64,000 nt of DNA from SHZI01 sp964407855 (GCA_964407855.1 CAYOXI010000003.1:8350-72349); one strand, 5' to 3'; counted from the first letter of the stretch, positions 8,681 through 18,588 are shown. Notes: generated by a model not told the origin, from the letters alone. Program-made: numbers and translations.

Positions 8681-10126
8681 TCAATCGCCGGGGCCGTCGC
8701 CCGCAGTCACGGCGAGGATCTTCAGGGAGTTGGTGCGGCCCGCGACGCCGGACAATTCACCCTTGGTCAGGATCACCAGATCTCCGGGGCGCACATGGCC
8801 GAGGCCAAGGAGGACGCGGAACACCTGCTGGTAGATGACCGTGCTGTCCGCATGGGTGATGTCGAAGGCGACCGGGTATACGCCCCGGTACATCACCACC
8901 CGGCGGCGCGTTGCTTCATGCCGGGTGAAGGCAAAGATGGGAATATCGCTGCGGATACGGGACATCCACAGGGGCGTGGAACCGGATTCTGTCAGCGCGA
9001 TGATGGCTGTGACAGGCAGGTGATTTGCGGTGTACATCACCGCCATGGCGATGGCCTCGTCGGCCCGTTCGAAGCGGTCATTATTGCGGTGGTTCGGCCG
9101 GCCCAGCGTGGAGTAGTAGCTCTCCGCACCGACACAGACCTCCGCCATGGTCGAGACTGCCCTGACCGGATACTCCCCGACCGCCGTCTCCGCCGACAGC
9201 ATCACCGCGTCAGTCCCGTCCATGACGGCATTGGCCACATCGGACACTTCGGCCCGGGTCGGCACCTGGCTGTGGATCATGGATTCCATCATCTGGGTCG
9301 CAGTGATGGCCACCTTGTGGCGCTGCCGGGTCATCTTCAGGATCTTCTTCTGCAACCCGGTCAGGCCCGCGTAGCCGGTCTCGACCCCGAGGTCGCCCCG
9401 CGCCACCATGACTGCGTCGGCGGCATCGATGATGGCTTCGAGGTTGGTGATGGCCTCGGTGCGCTCGATCTTGGCGACCAGCAGGGCGGTACCGCCGGCC
9501 TCACGCAGGAGCTGGCGCGCCTCGTGGAGGTCCTCGGCCCGACGGACGAAGGAAACTGCCAACCAGTCAACCTCGAGGGAAGCCGCCAGCCGGAGGTCTT
9601 CGCGGTCCTTGTCGGTGAGTGCCGGCGCTGAAAGGCCACCACCCTGCTTGTTGATACCCTTCCGGTCGGCAAGAGTGCCCCCCTGGGTCACGATGCAGTG
9701 GATGCGTGAGCCCACAACGCGCTCGACCGTGAGCGTGATGAAGCCGTCGTCCAGCAGCAGCACATCGCCCGGCCCCACGTCCTTCGCCAGCTCCGGGTAG
9801 GCAACACCCACGCCCTCGACGGTCCCGCCAGCAGGATCCATGTCGGGATCGAGGACAAAGCCCTGGCCTTCTGCCAATACCACCGAAGCGTCCCGGAAGC
9901 GCCGGATGCGGATCTTGGGTCCCTGCAGGTCGCCGAGTACTGCCACGTCGCGGCCGGTCGCCTCCGCCACCTCGCGCACCATCTGGACACGCGCCCGGAT
10001 ACTGGCTTCCTCACCGTGGGAAAAATTGATGCGTACCACATCAGCGCCGGCGAGGAGGAGCTTGCCGAGCGTGACCGGGTTGTCTGTGGCCGGCCCGAGA
10101 GTGGCGATGATCTTCGTTCTGCGCAT
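8681..10126 (-). CDS. pyk: Pyruvate kinase
   Basis: Converts phosphoenolpyruvate and ADP to pyruvate and ATP. The start is the ATG encoding MRRTKIIATLGPATDN. Diagnostic motifs are NFSHG near residue 36, the catalytic LVAKIERTEA, the metal and phosphate site VARGDLGVE, and the signature around TRAEVSDVANAVMDGTDAV. The 481-residue length is normal for a homotetrameric bacterial enzyme. It lies 50 bases downstream of the glycerate kinase gene in the tkt-gap-pgk operon. Confidence 0.96.
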   Translation of the reverse strand: MRRTKIIATLGPATDNPVTLGKLLLAGADVVRINFSHGEEASIRARVQMVREVAEATGRDVAVLGDLQGPKIRIRRFRDASVVLAEGQGFVLDPDMDPAGGTVEGVGVAYPELAKDVGPGDVLLLDDGFITLTVERVVGSRIHCIVTQGGTLADRKGINKQGGGLSAPALTDKDREDLRLAASLEVDWLAVSFVRRAEDLHEARQLLREAGGTALLVAKIERTEAITNLEAIIDAADAVMVARGDLGVETGYAGLTGLQKKILKMTRQRHKVAITATQMMESMIHSQVPTRAEVSDVANAVMDGTDAVMLSAETAVGEYPVRAVSTMAEVCVGAESYYSTLGRPNHRNNDRFERADEAIAMAVMYTANHLPVTAIIALTESGSTPLWMSRIRSDIPIFAFTRHEATRRRVVMYRGVYPVAFDITHADSTVIYQQVFRVLLGLGHVRPGDLVILTKGELSGVAGRTNSLKILAVTAGDGPGD

Positions 10127-10176
10127 GAAAGCTGAACCCGACAGCTGGAAACAGGGCTGAAGTATCCCACAGGGGC

Positions 10177-11463
10177 TCAGTCGACGAGGATGATCCGGAG
10201 ATCGTTTACGTTCGTACGCGTAGGCCCGGTTACCACCAGGTCACCCAGGGTGTCAAAGAACCCATAGCTGTTCTGGCCGGCCAGATCAGCCGCCGCCTTC
10301 CGCCCGAGGGTGGCCGCCCGCTGCAGGGTGTCGGGTGCGATGAGTACGCCCGCGTTATCGCCGGTGCCGTCGAGGCCATCGGTATCGGCCGCCAGCGCGT
10401 GCACCCCTGCCCTCTCACCCAGCGCCAGGGCCAGAGTCAGCAGATATTCCCCGTTGCGACCGCCCCGGCCGGCGGTGCCCGTGACACGCACTGTGGTTTC
10501 ACCCCCTGACAGCAGGGCGCCCCGCTGACCCTGCCTGCGCAGATCGCTGACCACTGCGGCATGGGCCATGGCGGCGGCCCTGGCCGGACCATAGACCCCG
10601 GGCAGGATCCGGGGCGCGTAGCCTGCTGCTGCGGCCGCCCCGGCCACGGCGGCAAGCGCATCCCGGGAACGGGCAATGATCTGCGCCTGGATGACCGGCG
10701 CGGGCCCCTGCGTGGCCGGCTCCCGACTGCGGTCAGCCCGGCGAGCCAGCCAGTCGGCCAGCGCGGGTTCGATCCCGATGCCATGGCGCTGCAGGATTTC
10801 CGCCGCCCCGGCTACCGGACTGGGATCCGGGGTGAAGGGCCCGGAGCCCAGGTCCTCAAGCCGGTCGCCCTCCACATCCGAGATGGCGAGCAACAGGATC
10901 TCGCCCGCGGCACAGCGTCGGGCGAGGCCTCCCCCCTTGATCGCCGACAGCGCTCGCCGGACCGTATTGATCTCGCCAATGGCGGCTCCCGCCGCCAGAA
11001 GTTCCCGGGTGACCCGCTGCTTGAGTGTGAGCTGCAGGCCGGGCGCTGGCTGCACCATCAGCGCGGACGCCCCGCCGGACAGGAGAAAGATGCAGCGGTC
11101 CCCGGGCCGGGCTGCGCCCAGCAGGTCCAGCATCCGGGCGCCCGCCTCGACACTTGCCTCATCAGGCACCGGGTGCCCGGCCTCGATGACCTGAATCGCC
11201 CCGGTGGTCTCCCCGTTCCGCAGGCCATGGCCATAGCGGGTTACGACCAGGCCCGCGGGTGGTGCCTCGCCTCGCTCCTGAAAGGTGCGGTAGAGAGCCA
11301 GGGCCATGCTGGCGGCAGCCTTGCCTGCGCCGCCGACGAACGTCTTGCCGGCTGGTGGCTGAACCGGCAGGAAGGCCGGCAGACAGCGGGCCGGGTCGAC
11401 CGCTGCAATGCCGGCCTGGAACAGCCGCAGCAGAATTTCGCGGCTGGACTCCGGCCCGGGCAC
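10177..11463 (-). CDS. Glycerate 2-kinase, class II (GckA/TtuD, MOFRL family)
   Basis: Phosphorylates D-glycerate, in this family generally to 2-phosphoglycerate. Conserved features are FLLSGGASALMVQPAPGL, EINTVRRALSAIKGGGLARR and the C-terminal MOFRL-type LLSGGETTVRV with the ADTDGLDGTGDNAG segment. At 428 residues it is full length. It sits between pgk and pyk, where it would feed 2-phosphoglycerate into the same lower glycolytic pool. TtuD and GckA are the same fold, so I leave the symbol blank. Confidence 0.9.
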   Translation of the reverse strand: MPGPESSREILLRLFQAGIAAVDPARCLPAFLPVQPPAGKTFVGGAGKAAASMALALYRTFQERGEAPPAGLVVTRYGHGLRNGETTGAIQVIEAGHPVPDEASVEAGARMLDLLGAARPGDRCIFLLSGGASALMVQPAPGLQLTLKQRVTRELLAAGAAIGEINTVRRALSAIKGGGLARRCAAGEILLLAISDVEGDRLEDLGSGPFTPDPSPVAGAAEILQRHGIGIEPALADWLARRADRSREPATQGPAPVIQAQIIARSRDALAAVAGAAAAAGYAPRILPGVYGPARAAAMAHAAVVSDLRRQGQRGALLSGGETTVRVTGTAGRGGRNGEYLLTLALALGERAGVHALAADTDGLDGTGDNAGVLIAPDTLQRAATLGRKAAADLAGQNSYGFFDTLGDLVVTGPTRTNVNDLRIILVD

Positions 11464-11493
11464 TGGCGAAGCCGCCGGTACCCGCCGCAGGCC

Positions 11494-12696
11494 TCAGCGG
11501 CGGGGCGTGCCGCGGATGGAACCGCGAGCCCGTTCGGCAAGCACTGCCACGGCCGGCAGCAGTGTGCCGTCAAGGAATTCCAGGAACGCGCCGCCACCGG
11601 TAGAGACGTAGGAGAGACGGTCTGAAAGGCCATACTTCTCCAGGGCTGCCAGGGTGTCGCCGCCACCAGCCACACTGAAGGCCCGGGATCTGGCCACCGC
11701 CTCGGCCACCCGCCGGGTGCCCTTGCCGAATTTCTCGATCTCGAAGACGCCGACCGGGCCGTTCCAGATGATAGTGCCGGCGCGGGCGATGAGCCGGGAA
11801 TAGAGCTCTGCCGTGCGCGGCCCGATGTCGAGGATCAGTTCGCCGGGTCCAACCTTGTTCACGGGGCGGGTGGTTGCGGCCGCGCTGGCCTTGGCGGCCT
11901 TTGCCACGACCACGTCAGCCGGCACGGGGATCGAGGCCCGGAACCCCTTACCCGTCAGGCGCCGGGCTTCAGAGAGCCGCTCCTTCTCGTAGAGGGACTT
12001 CCCCACCGGGTGGCCGGCTGCGGCAATGAAGGTATTGGCGATGCCGCCGCCGACGATCAGCTGGTCCACCTGCCGGGCCAGGGACTGCAGTACTTTGAGC
12101 TTGGTCGAGACCTTTGAGCCACCGACGATCGCCACGACCGGACGGGCGGGCTTGCGCAAGACCCGCTCCAGTGCGGTCAGCTCGGCCATGAGCAACGGGC
12201 CGGCACAGGCCACCGGCGCATAGCGCGCCACCCCGTGGGTGCTGGCTTCGGCGCGATGTGCCGTGCCAAAGGCATCCATCACGAATATATCGCCGAGCGC
12301 GGCAATCTTCCTGGCGAGCGCCGGCTTGTTGGCCTTCTCCCCGACATTGAAGCGCACGTTCTCGCAAAGCACTACTTCGCCGTCGGCGATCTCGAAGCCG
12401 TTCAGCCATTCCCGCACCAGAGGCACCGGCTGCCCGAGCAGCCCTGAGAGATGGTCAGCCACCGGACGCAGGGACAGGGCCGGGTCAAAGAACCCCTCCT
12501 TCGGGCGCCCCAGGTGGGACAGCAGAATGACCGCCGCACCCCGGGCGAGCGCCATCCGGATCGTCGGCAGGGCCGCCTGGATACGGGCATCGCTGGTGAC
12601 GCGCCCATCCTTGACCGGGACATTGAAATCCACCCGGACCAGCACCCGCCTGCCGGCGAGGCTCTGGTCCGTCATGCGCAGTACCCGCGTGGTCAT
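11494..12696 (-). CDS. pgk: Phosphoglycerate kinase
   Basis: Interconverts 1,3-bisphosphoglycerate and 3-phosphoglycerate with ADP/ATP. The start at 12696 (MTTRVLRMTDQSL) overlaps the gap stop by ATGA; a longer upstream frame lies inside gap. The signature RVLVRVDFNVPVKDG is near residue 15. Substrate-site elements include LLSHLGRPK, ALDxFGTAHR-like DAFGTAHRAEAST and the C-terminal nucleotide loop VAGGGDTLAAL. The 400-residue length is typical. Confidence 0.97.
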   Translation of the reverse strand: MTTRVLRMTDQSLAGRRVLVRVDFNVPVKDGRVTSDARIQAALPTIRMALARGAAVILLSHLGRPKEGFFDPALSLRPVADHLSGLLGQPVPLVREWLNGFEIADGEVVLCENVRFNVGEKANKPALARKIAALGDIFVMDAFGTAHRAEASTHGVARYAPVACAGPLLMAELTALERVLRKPARPVVAIVGGSKVSTKLKVLQSLARQVDQLIVGGGIANTFIAAAGHPVGKSLYEKERLSEARRLTGKGFRASIPVPADVVVAKAAKASAAATTRPVNKVGPGELILDIGPRTAELYSRLIARAGTIIWNGPVGVFEIEKFGKGTRRVAEAVARSRAFSVAGGGDTLAALEKYGLSDRLSYVSTGGGAFLEFLDGTLLPAVAVLAERARGSIRGTPRR

Positions 12697-13706
12697 GACG
12701 CCTTCATCAGGGCCAGGGTGGTGTCCAGCATGCGGTTGGAGAAGCCCCACTCATTGTCATACCAGCTGAGCACCTTGACCAGATTGCCATTCATCACCCG
12801 TGTCTGGGTGGCATCAAACACGGAGCTGCGCGGATCGTGGTTGAAGTCCACGGACACCAGGGGCTCGGAGTTGTAGCCCAGAATATTCTTCAGCTCGCCT
12901 TCTGACGCGGCTTTGAGAATGCTGTTGACCTCATCGACGCTGGTGGCCCGGCCGGCCGTGAAGGTCAGGTCAACGACCGATACATTGATGGTCGGCACCC
13001 GGATCGCAAAGCCGTCGAGCCTGCCGTTCAGTTCGGGCAGGACCAGGCCTACCGCGGCGGCTGCGCCCGTCTTGGTCGGGATCATCGACATGGTGGCCGA
13101 GCGGGCCCGGCGCAGGTCCTCGTGGTAGACGTCCGTCAGCACCTGGTCATTGGTGTAGGCGTGAATCGTGGTCATCAGGCCGTGCACCACGCCCAGCTTG
13201 TCATGCAGCGGCTTGACCAGCGGCGCGAGGCAGTTGGTGGTGCAGGAGGCATTCGAGATCACCGTGTGACTGGCCTTCAGGATGGAGTGGTTGACGCCGT
13301 AGACGATCGTCGCATCCACATCCTTGCCACCCGGGGCCGAGATGATCACCTTCTTTGCACCACCCTGGAGGTGCGCCGAAGCGCGCTCCTTGGTGGTAAA
13401 CAGGCCGGTGCATTCGAGGACCACGTCCACGCCCAGCTTTCCCCAGGGCAGCGCGGCCGGATTGCGCTCCGCCAGCACCTGGATGCGGTCGCCGTTGACC
13501 ACCATGCTGTCGCCGTCAACCACGACGGTGCCGGGAAACTTCCCGTGGGCCGTGTCAAAGCGGGTGAGATGGGCGTTGGTCTTTGCATCGCCCAGATCGT
13601 TGATGGCAACGATCGACAATTCACGCGTGCGGCTGCCTTCATAGAGGGCACGCAGCACATTGCGGCCAATACGACCGTATCCGTTGATGGCAACCTTGAC
13701 CGTCAT
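12693..13706 (-). CDS. gap: Type I glyceraldehyde-3-phosphate dehydrogenase
   Basis: Oxidative phosphorylation of glyceraldehyde 3-phosphate. The NAD-binding GYGRIGRNVLRAL starts near residue 9. The active-site SNASCTTNCLAP places the nucleophile at about Cys155, and the AINDLGD segment with Asp after the second strand favours NAD over NADP. It has 337 residues. It is coupled to pgk by a 4-base ATGA overlap and starts 15 bases downstream of the tkt stop. I considered erythrose-4-phosphate dehydrogenase (Epd), which also neighbours tkt/pgk, but the NDLGD and downstream motifs fit GAPDH better. Confidence 0.94.
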   Translation of the reverse strand: MTVKVAINGYGRIGRNVLRALYEGSRTRELSIVAINDLGDAKTNAHLTRFDTAHGKFPGTVVVDGDSMVVNGDRIQVLAERNPAALPWGKLGVDVVLECTGLFTTKERASAHLQGGAKKVIISAPGGKDVDATIVYGVNHSILKASHTVISNASCTTNCLAPLVKPLHDKLGVVHGLMTTIHAYTNDQVLTDVYHEDLRRARSATMSMIPTKTGAAAAVGLVLPELNGRLDGFAIRVPTINVSVVDLTFTAGRATSVDEVNSILKAASEGELKNILGYNSEPLVSVDFNHDPRSSVFDATQTRVMNGNLVKVLSWYDNEWGFSNRMLDTTLALMKAS

Positions 13707-13721
13707 CTCACGTACTCCTGC

Positions 13722-15743
13722 CTACAAAAGTTCCAGAGCATCCTTCTCGATCCGCCCGGCGGTGAAACCGAAGTGGGGAAAGAGATCCTTCGCCGGCGCC
13801 GACTTCCCGAAGGTATCGATGCCGACCACGCGGCCTCCCGGTCCGACCCAGCGATACCAGGACTCGGTCACCCCGGCCTCCACAGCAATGCGGCGGGTGA
13901 CGGCTGCCGGGAGCACTGATTCCCGCCACGCCGCATCCTGGGCCGCGAAAAGTGTCGGGCACGGCATGGAGACCACCCGCACACCGTGACCGCGGGCCGC
14001 CAGCAGATCTGCCGCCGCCATGGCCAGGGCCACTTCGGAGCCCGTGGCGATCAGGATCAGTTCCACCCGCGCGGCATCGCGCAGGACATAGCCGCCGCGC
14101 AGAATGGCCCCGATCTGGGCCTGGGTGCGCGTCTGGGCAGGCAGCGCCTGCCGGGTCAGTATGAGGCTCGTCGGCCCCCGGGTACGTTCAATCGCATACC
14201 GCCACGCAACCGCTGTTTCCACGCCGTCACAGGGACGCCAGACGCTCATGTTGGGAATGAGGCGCAGGCTCGCGGTGTGTTCCACGGCCTGGTGCGTGGG
14301 GCCGTCCTCGCCGAGACCGATGGAGTCATGAGTGAAGACGAAGATGGCCCGGATCTCCATCAGTGCGGCCATCCGCAGTGCGTTCCGGGAGTAGTCGGAG
14401 AAGGTCAGGAAGGTGCCGCCAAACGGAATGACGCCCCCGTGGAGCGCCATGCCGTTCATCGCGGCGGACATCCCGAACTCCCGCACGCCCCAGGAGAGGT
14501 AATTGCCCGTCACGCTGTCCGGGACCACCGTGCGCGCAGCCTTCGTCCGGGTCAGATTCGAGCCCGTCAGGTCCGCTGAACCACCAAACAGCTCGGGCAG
14601 AACCGGGGCATAGGCATTCAGTGCGTCTTCCGACGTCTTCCGGGTGGCCTTCGCGGCTGTATCCGCCGCAATGCTGAGCAGCGCGGCATCCGCATGGGCC
14701 GGCCAGCCGGCCGGCAGGTCACCGGCCATCCGGCGGGAGAATTCGGCGGCCAGCTCCGGGTATTTGGCGGTGTAGGCGGTGAACCGGGCCTGCCAGGCTT
14801 TTTCCAGGGCCGCGCCGGTCGCCCGGGCATCCCACCCGGCACGGATGTCGTCGGGGAGCTCGAAAGGAGGGAGTGTCCAGCCCAGGTTATGCCGGGCAGC
14901 GGCGGCCTCGACGGCCCCCAGCGCTTCGCCATGCACTTTCTCCGTGCCCTGCCGGTTCGGCGCTCCGAAGCCGATGATGGTCTTGCAGCAGATGAGTGAT
15001 GGCCGGCTGCTCTCGGCGCGGGCGGCCTCGATCGCCGCCCGGATGGCAACCGGGTCATGGCCGTCCACGTCGGCAATCACCTGCCAGCCGTAGGCCCGGA
15101 ACCGGGCCGGCGTGTCATCCGAAAACCAGGCCTGGACATGGCCGTCGATGGAGATGCCGTTGTCGTCGTACAGGCCAATCAGCTTGCCCAGACCCAGGGT
15201 GCCTGCCAGGGAGCAGACCTCGTGCGAGATACCCTCCATGAGGCAGCCGTCGCCGAGAAAAACCCAGGTGTGGTGATCTACAACCGGGAAATCCGGCCGG
15301 TTGAACTCGGCGGCGAGGAGCTGCTCGGCGAGCGCCATGCCAACCGCATTGGCCAGCCCCTGGCCAAGCGGCCCGGTTGTGGTCTCGATACCGAGATGCA
15401 GGTCCCGCTCGGGATGGCCCGCCGTATGGGCTCCCAGCTGCCGGAAGCGGCGGATCTCGTCCATGGAAAGGGGGTAGCCGGTCAGATGCAGCAGCGAATA
15501 CAGCAGCATCGATCCGTGGCCATTGGACAGCACGAACCGGTCCCTGTCCGGCCAGGCGGGATTGCCCGGGTTGTGGCGGAGGAAGTCGTTCCAGAGAACC
15601 TCGGCGATATCGGCCATCCCCATGGGCATGCCCGGGTGTCCGGACCCGGCCTGCTCCACGGCGTCCAGAGAGAGGACCCGCACGGCGCTGGCCAGCCTGC
15701 GACGCTCGCTGACGGACCGGTTGCTCCGGGCATTCGCTGTCAT
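13722..15743 (-). CDS. tkt: Transketolase
   Basis: Thiamine-diphosphate enzyme of the non-oxidative pentose phosphate (or Calvin) pathway. The N-terminal SGHPGMPMGMADI is near residue 34. The ThDP/metal motif GDGCLMEGISHE, the FVFTHDSIGLGEDGPTHQ stretch and the C-terminal GID-FG-SAPAKDL segment are all present. The 673 residues are standard. GGGGGA-type spacing upstream (CCCAGGGG on the plus strand) supports the start. It is the first gene of the minus-strand carbon operon and diverges from metK. Confidence 0.97.
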   Translation of the reverse strand: MTANARSNRSVSERRRLASAVRVLSLDAVEQAGSGHPGMPMGMADIAEVLWNDFLRHNPGNPAWPDRDRFVLSNGHGSMLLYSLLHLTGYPLSMDEIRRFRQLGAHTAGHPERDLHLGIETTTGPLGQGLANAVGMALAEQLLAAEFNRPDFPVVDHHTWVFLGDGCLMEGISHEVCSLAGTLGLGKLIGLYDDNGISIDGHVQAWFSDDTPARFRAYGWQVIADVDGHDPVAIRAAIEAARAESSRPSLICCKTIIGFGAPNRQGTEKVHGEALGAVEAAAARHNLGWTLPPFELPDDIRAGWDARATGAALEKAWQARFTAYTAKYPELAAEFSRRMAGDLPAGWPAHADAALLSIAADTAAKATRKTSEDALNAYAPVLPELFGGSADLTGSNLTRTKAARTVVPDSVTGNYLSWGVREFGMSAAMNGMALHGGVIPFGGTFLTFSDYSRNALRMAALMEIRAIFVFTHDSIGLGEDGPTHQAVEHTASLRLIPNMSVWRPCDGVETAVAWRYAIERTRGPTSLILTRQALPAQTRTQAQIGAILRGGYVLRDAARVELILIATGSEVALAMAAADLLAARGHGVRVVSMPCPTLFAAQDAAWRESVLPAAVTRRIAVEAGVTESWYRWVGPGGRVVGIDTFGKSAPAKDLFPHFGFTAGRIEKDALELL

Positions 15744-15936
15744 CGTGTCCCCCAGGGGTCTCGTTTCGCCGGCTCTTTACCCCGGTCTCGCCCGGCCCGG
15801 TTCTGGCCCCACCGAATCGCAGGTCACCCGGTCCCGCACCACGACCGGGCACGGCTGGATGGGCTCGCGGAAGGCCGCAGCAGGGCGCGCATTGTCGCGT
15901 AACGGTCGTGCACCCGCAACCGGACGGCCCTCAGTC

Positions 15937-15942
15937 TATAAT
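15937..15942 (+). promoter_or_regulatory. Perfect -10 hexamer (TATAAT) upstream of metK
   Basis: TATAAT lies 33 bases before the metK ATG, so the transcript would have a leader of about 27 bases. The hexamer 17 bases further upstream (CCGCAA) is a poor -35. The short leader leaves no room for a SAM or SAH riboswitch. Confidence 0.5.
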
Positions 15943-15975
15943 CCCCTGCCCGAACCTCCAGCAACCGGACACTCC

Positions 15976-17166
15976 ATGGCGAACCGCAAGCTCTTCACCT
16001 CCGAATCCGTCTCCGAAGGCCACCCGGACAAGATGGCCGACCAGATCTCCGACGCGATCCTTGACGCGATCCTCACCCAGGAGCCCGAGTCGCGGGTGGC
16101 CTGCGAGACACTCATCAAGACCGGCTTCGTGCTGATTTCCGGCGAGATCACCACCAACGCCTGGGTGGACCTCGAGACCATCGTCCGCCAGGTCATCTGC
16201 GACATCGGCTACGACCACTCCGACAAGGGCTTCGACGGGATGTCCTGCGGCGTGCTGAACGCCATTGGCAAGCAGTCCCAGAACATTGCCCAGGGCGTTG
16301 GCCGGAAGGACAAACGCAAGCAGGGTGCGGGTGACCAGGGAATGATGTTTGGCTACGCGGCCAACGAAACCGACGTACTGATGCCGCTGCCGATCACCCT
16401 CGCCCACCGGCTGGTGAAGCGCCAGGCCGACATGCGCAAGAAGGGCAGGCTCCCGTGGCTGCGTCCGGACGCCAAGAGTCAGGTGACGGTGATCTACGAG
16501 GACGACAGGCCCGTGGGCCTGGACGCGGTGGTGCTCTCGACCCAGCACGCCCCGGACGTCAAGCAGAAGGATCTCCGGGAGGCAGTTATCGAGGAGATCC
16601 TGAAGCCGGTGATCGGCAGGAAATGGTTTGCCTCACTGCGCCCTAGCAAGATTCACATCAACCCTACCGGCTCCTTCGTCATTGGCGGGCCGATGGGTGA
16701 CTGCGGCCTCACCGGACGCAAGATCATCGTGGATACCTACGGCGGCATGGCCCGGCACGGGGGCGGCGCTTTCTCCGGCAAGGATCCGACCAAGGTCGAC
16801 CGGTCCGCGACCTATGCCGCACGCTACGTGGCCAAGAACATCGTGGCCGCCGGACTGGCGGAACGCTGCGAGGTACAGGTCTCCTACGCGATCGGCGTGG
16901 CGGAGCCCACCTCGGTGAGCGTGGAAACCTTCGGCACCAGCACACTCAGCCCCGAACGGCTGACCGCCCTCGTCCGCCGGCATTTTGACCTCACGCCCTG
17001 GGGCATACGGCAGATGCTCAGGCTGCACCGGCCCATCTACCGGCCCACGGCAGCTTATGGACACTTCGGCCGGGAAGAACCGAATTTCACCTGGGAGCGA
17101 ACTGACAAGGCCGACGCGATCCGCGCCGATACCCGGACTGACCGAAAGAAGGACGCCCGCAAATGA
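15976..17166 (+). CDS. metK: S-adenosylmethionine synthetase
   Basis: Makes SAM from methionine and ATP. The ATG at 15976 gives MANRKLFTSESVSEGHPDK, the canonical N-terminus with the His/Asp of the metal and ATP site. The signature GAGDQGMMFGYA and the phosphate loop GGGAFSGKDPTKVDRS are intact. It has 396 residues. Frames reading further upstream run into the divergent tkt promoter region and are not supported. The stop overlaps the ahcY start (ATGA), coupling SAM synthesis with SAH removal. Confidence 0.97.
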   Translation: MANRKLFTSESVSEGHPDKMADQISDAILDAILTQEPESRVACETLIKTGFVLISGEITTNAWVDLETIVRQVICDIGYDHSDKGFDGMSCGVLNAIGKQSQNIAQGVGRKDKRKQGAGDQGMMFGYAANETDVLMPLPITLAHRLVKRQADMRKKGRLPWLRPDAKSQVTVIYEDDRPVGLDAVVLSTQHAPDVKQKDLREAVIEEILKPVIGRKWFASLRPSKIHINPTGSFVIGGPMGDCGLTGRKIIVDTYGGMARHGGGAFSGKDPTKVDRSATYAARYVAKNIVAAGLAERCEVQVSYAIGVAEPTSVSVETFGTSTLSPERLTALVRRHFDLTPWGIRQMLRLHRPIYRPTAAYGHFGREEPNFTWERTDKADAIRADTRTDRKKDARK

Positions 17167-18476
17167 GCACCAAGCCCGTTTTCTCGACCCAGCAGGATTT
17201 CAAGGTAGCCGATCTCGGTCTGGCTGCCTGGGGCCGCAGGGAGATCGCCATCGCCGAGACCGAAATGCCCGGCCTGATGGCCGTACGGGAGGAGTTCCGG
17301 AAGGCGCAGCCACTGAAGGGAGCCCGGATAGCCGGCTGCCTGCACATGACCATCCAGACGGCTGTCCTGATCGAGACCCTGATCGACCTGGGTGCCGAGA
17401 TCCGCTGGTCATCCTGCAACATCTTCTCGACCCAGGACCATGCGGCCTCCGCCATTGCGGCGGCCGGAATCCCCGTCTTTGCCTGGAAGGGCGAGACCGA
17501 AGAGGAATACTGGTGGTGTGTCGAGCAGACCGTCCGGGGACCCGGCGGGTGGGTACCGAACATGATCCTGGACGATGGCGGTGACCTCACCGCGATTCTC
17601 CACGACAAGTATCCCGAGCTGATGAGGGGCGTGCGGGGCATCTCCGAGGAGACCACAACCGGCGTCGCACGACTCTACGAGATGGCTACCCAGGGCAAGC
17701 TGATGTGCCCGGCAATCAACGTGAACGACTCGGTGACCAAGTCCAAGTTCGACAACCTGTATGGCTGCCGTGAGTCCCTGGTGGACGGCATCAAGCGCGC
17801 CACCGACGTAATGATCGCCGGCAAGATCGCGATCGTCGCGGGGTACGGCGACGTGGGCAAGGGCTGCGCCCAGTCGCTGCGGGGCCTCGGGGCCACGGTA
17901 TGGGTCACGGAAATCGACCCGATCAATGCACTCCAGGCCGCCATGGAGGGCTATCGCGTCGTCACGATGGACGCAGCCTGCGACAAGGCCGACATCTTTG
18001 TCACGGCGACCGGCAATTTCCACGTGATCACCTTCGACCACATGGCCCGCATGAAAAACCAGGCCATCGTCTGCAATATCGGCCACTTCGACAGCGAGAT
18101 CGATGTGAACTCCCTGCGCAAGCTGAAGTGGGAGAACATCAAGCCGCAGGTGGACCACATCATCTTCCCCGACGGCAAGCGGCTGATCCTGCTCGCCGAG
18201 GGCCGGCTGGTAAATCTTGGCTGTGGCACGGGCCATCCGAGCTTCGTGATGTCGAACTCCTTCACCAACCAGGTTCTGGCCCAGATCGACCTGTGGCAGA
18301 ACCCCGGCAAGTACGAGCACAGGGTTTACGTGCTGCCGAAGCACCTGGACGAGAAGGTGGCCCGGCTGCACCTGGGCAAGATCGGCGCGGAGCTGACCGC
18401 GTTGACCCAGACCCAGGCCGACTACCTCCGGGTTCCGGTGGAAGGCCCCTACAAGCCGGAACACTACCGCTACTGA
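17163..18476 (+). CDS. ahcY: S-adenosylhomocysteine hydrolase (adenosylhomocysteinase)
   Basis: NAD-dependent hydrolysis of SAH to adenosine and homocysteine in the activated methyl cycle. It contains HMTIQTAVLIETL and CNIFSTQDHAA near the substrate site. It also has the NAD fold AGYGDVGKGCAQSLRG and the C-terminal LxxLGxxxPEHYRY-like tail (GPYKPEHYRY). It has 437 residues. It is translationally coupled to metK by a 4-base overlap. metF, which often follows in other bacteria, is not here. Confidence 0.97.
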   Translation: MSTKPVFSTQQDFKVADLGLAAWGRREIAIAETEMPGLMAVREEFRKAQPLKGARIAGCLHMTIQTAVLIETLIDLGAEIRWSSCNIFSTQDHAASAIAAAGIPVFAWKGETEEEYWWCVEQTVRGPGGWVPNMILDDGGDLTAILHDKYPELMRGVRGISEETTTGVARLYEMATQGKLMCPAINVNDSVTKSKFDNLYGCRESLVDGIKRATDVMIAGKIAIVAGYGDVGKGCAQSLRGLGATVWVTEIDPINALQAAMEGYRVVTMDAACDKADIFVTATGNFHVITFDHMARMKNQAIVCNIGHFDSEIDVNSLRKLKWENIKPQVDHIIFPDGKRLILLAEGRLVNLGCGTGHPSFVMSNSFTNQVLAQIDLWQNPGKYEHRVYVLPKHLDEKVARLHLGKIGAELTALTQTQADYLRVPVEGPYKPEHYRY

Positions 18477-18588
18477 ATTCCGGCCGGCACAGCGGCAATA
18501 ACGCGAAAGCAGTCGCAGTCCCGCCGCTCCGTCCGGGATAGGCAATCGCGACTGCGAACCCGGTTCGCCCCGGCAACCCGCAGGCAGC

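Noticed and set aside
15523..15975. 151-codon N-terminal extension of metK
   Set aside because: It runs antisense through the 5' part of tkt and the promoter; SAM synthetase begins at MANRKLFTSES and a TATAAT sits in the supposed extension.
15744..15975. SAM or SAH riboswitch upstream of metK-ahcY
   Set aside because: The predicted leader is only about 27 bases and I saw no match to the conserved SAH or SAM riboswitch cores.
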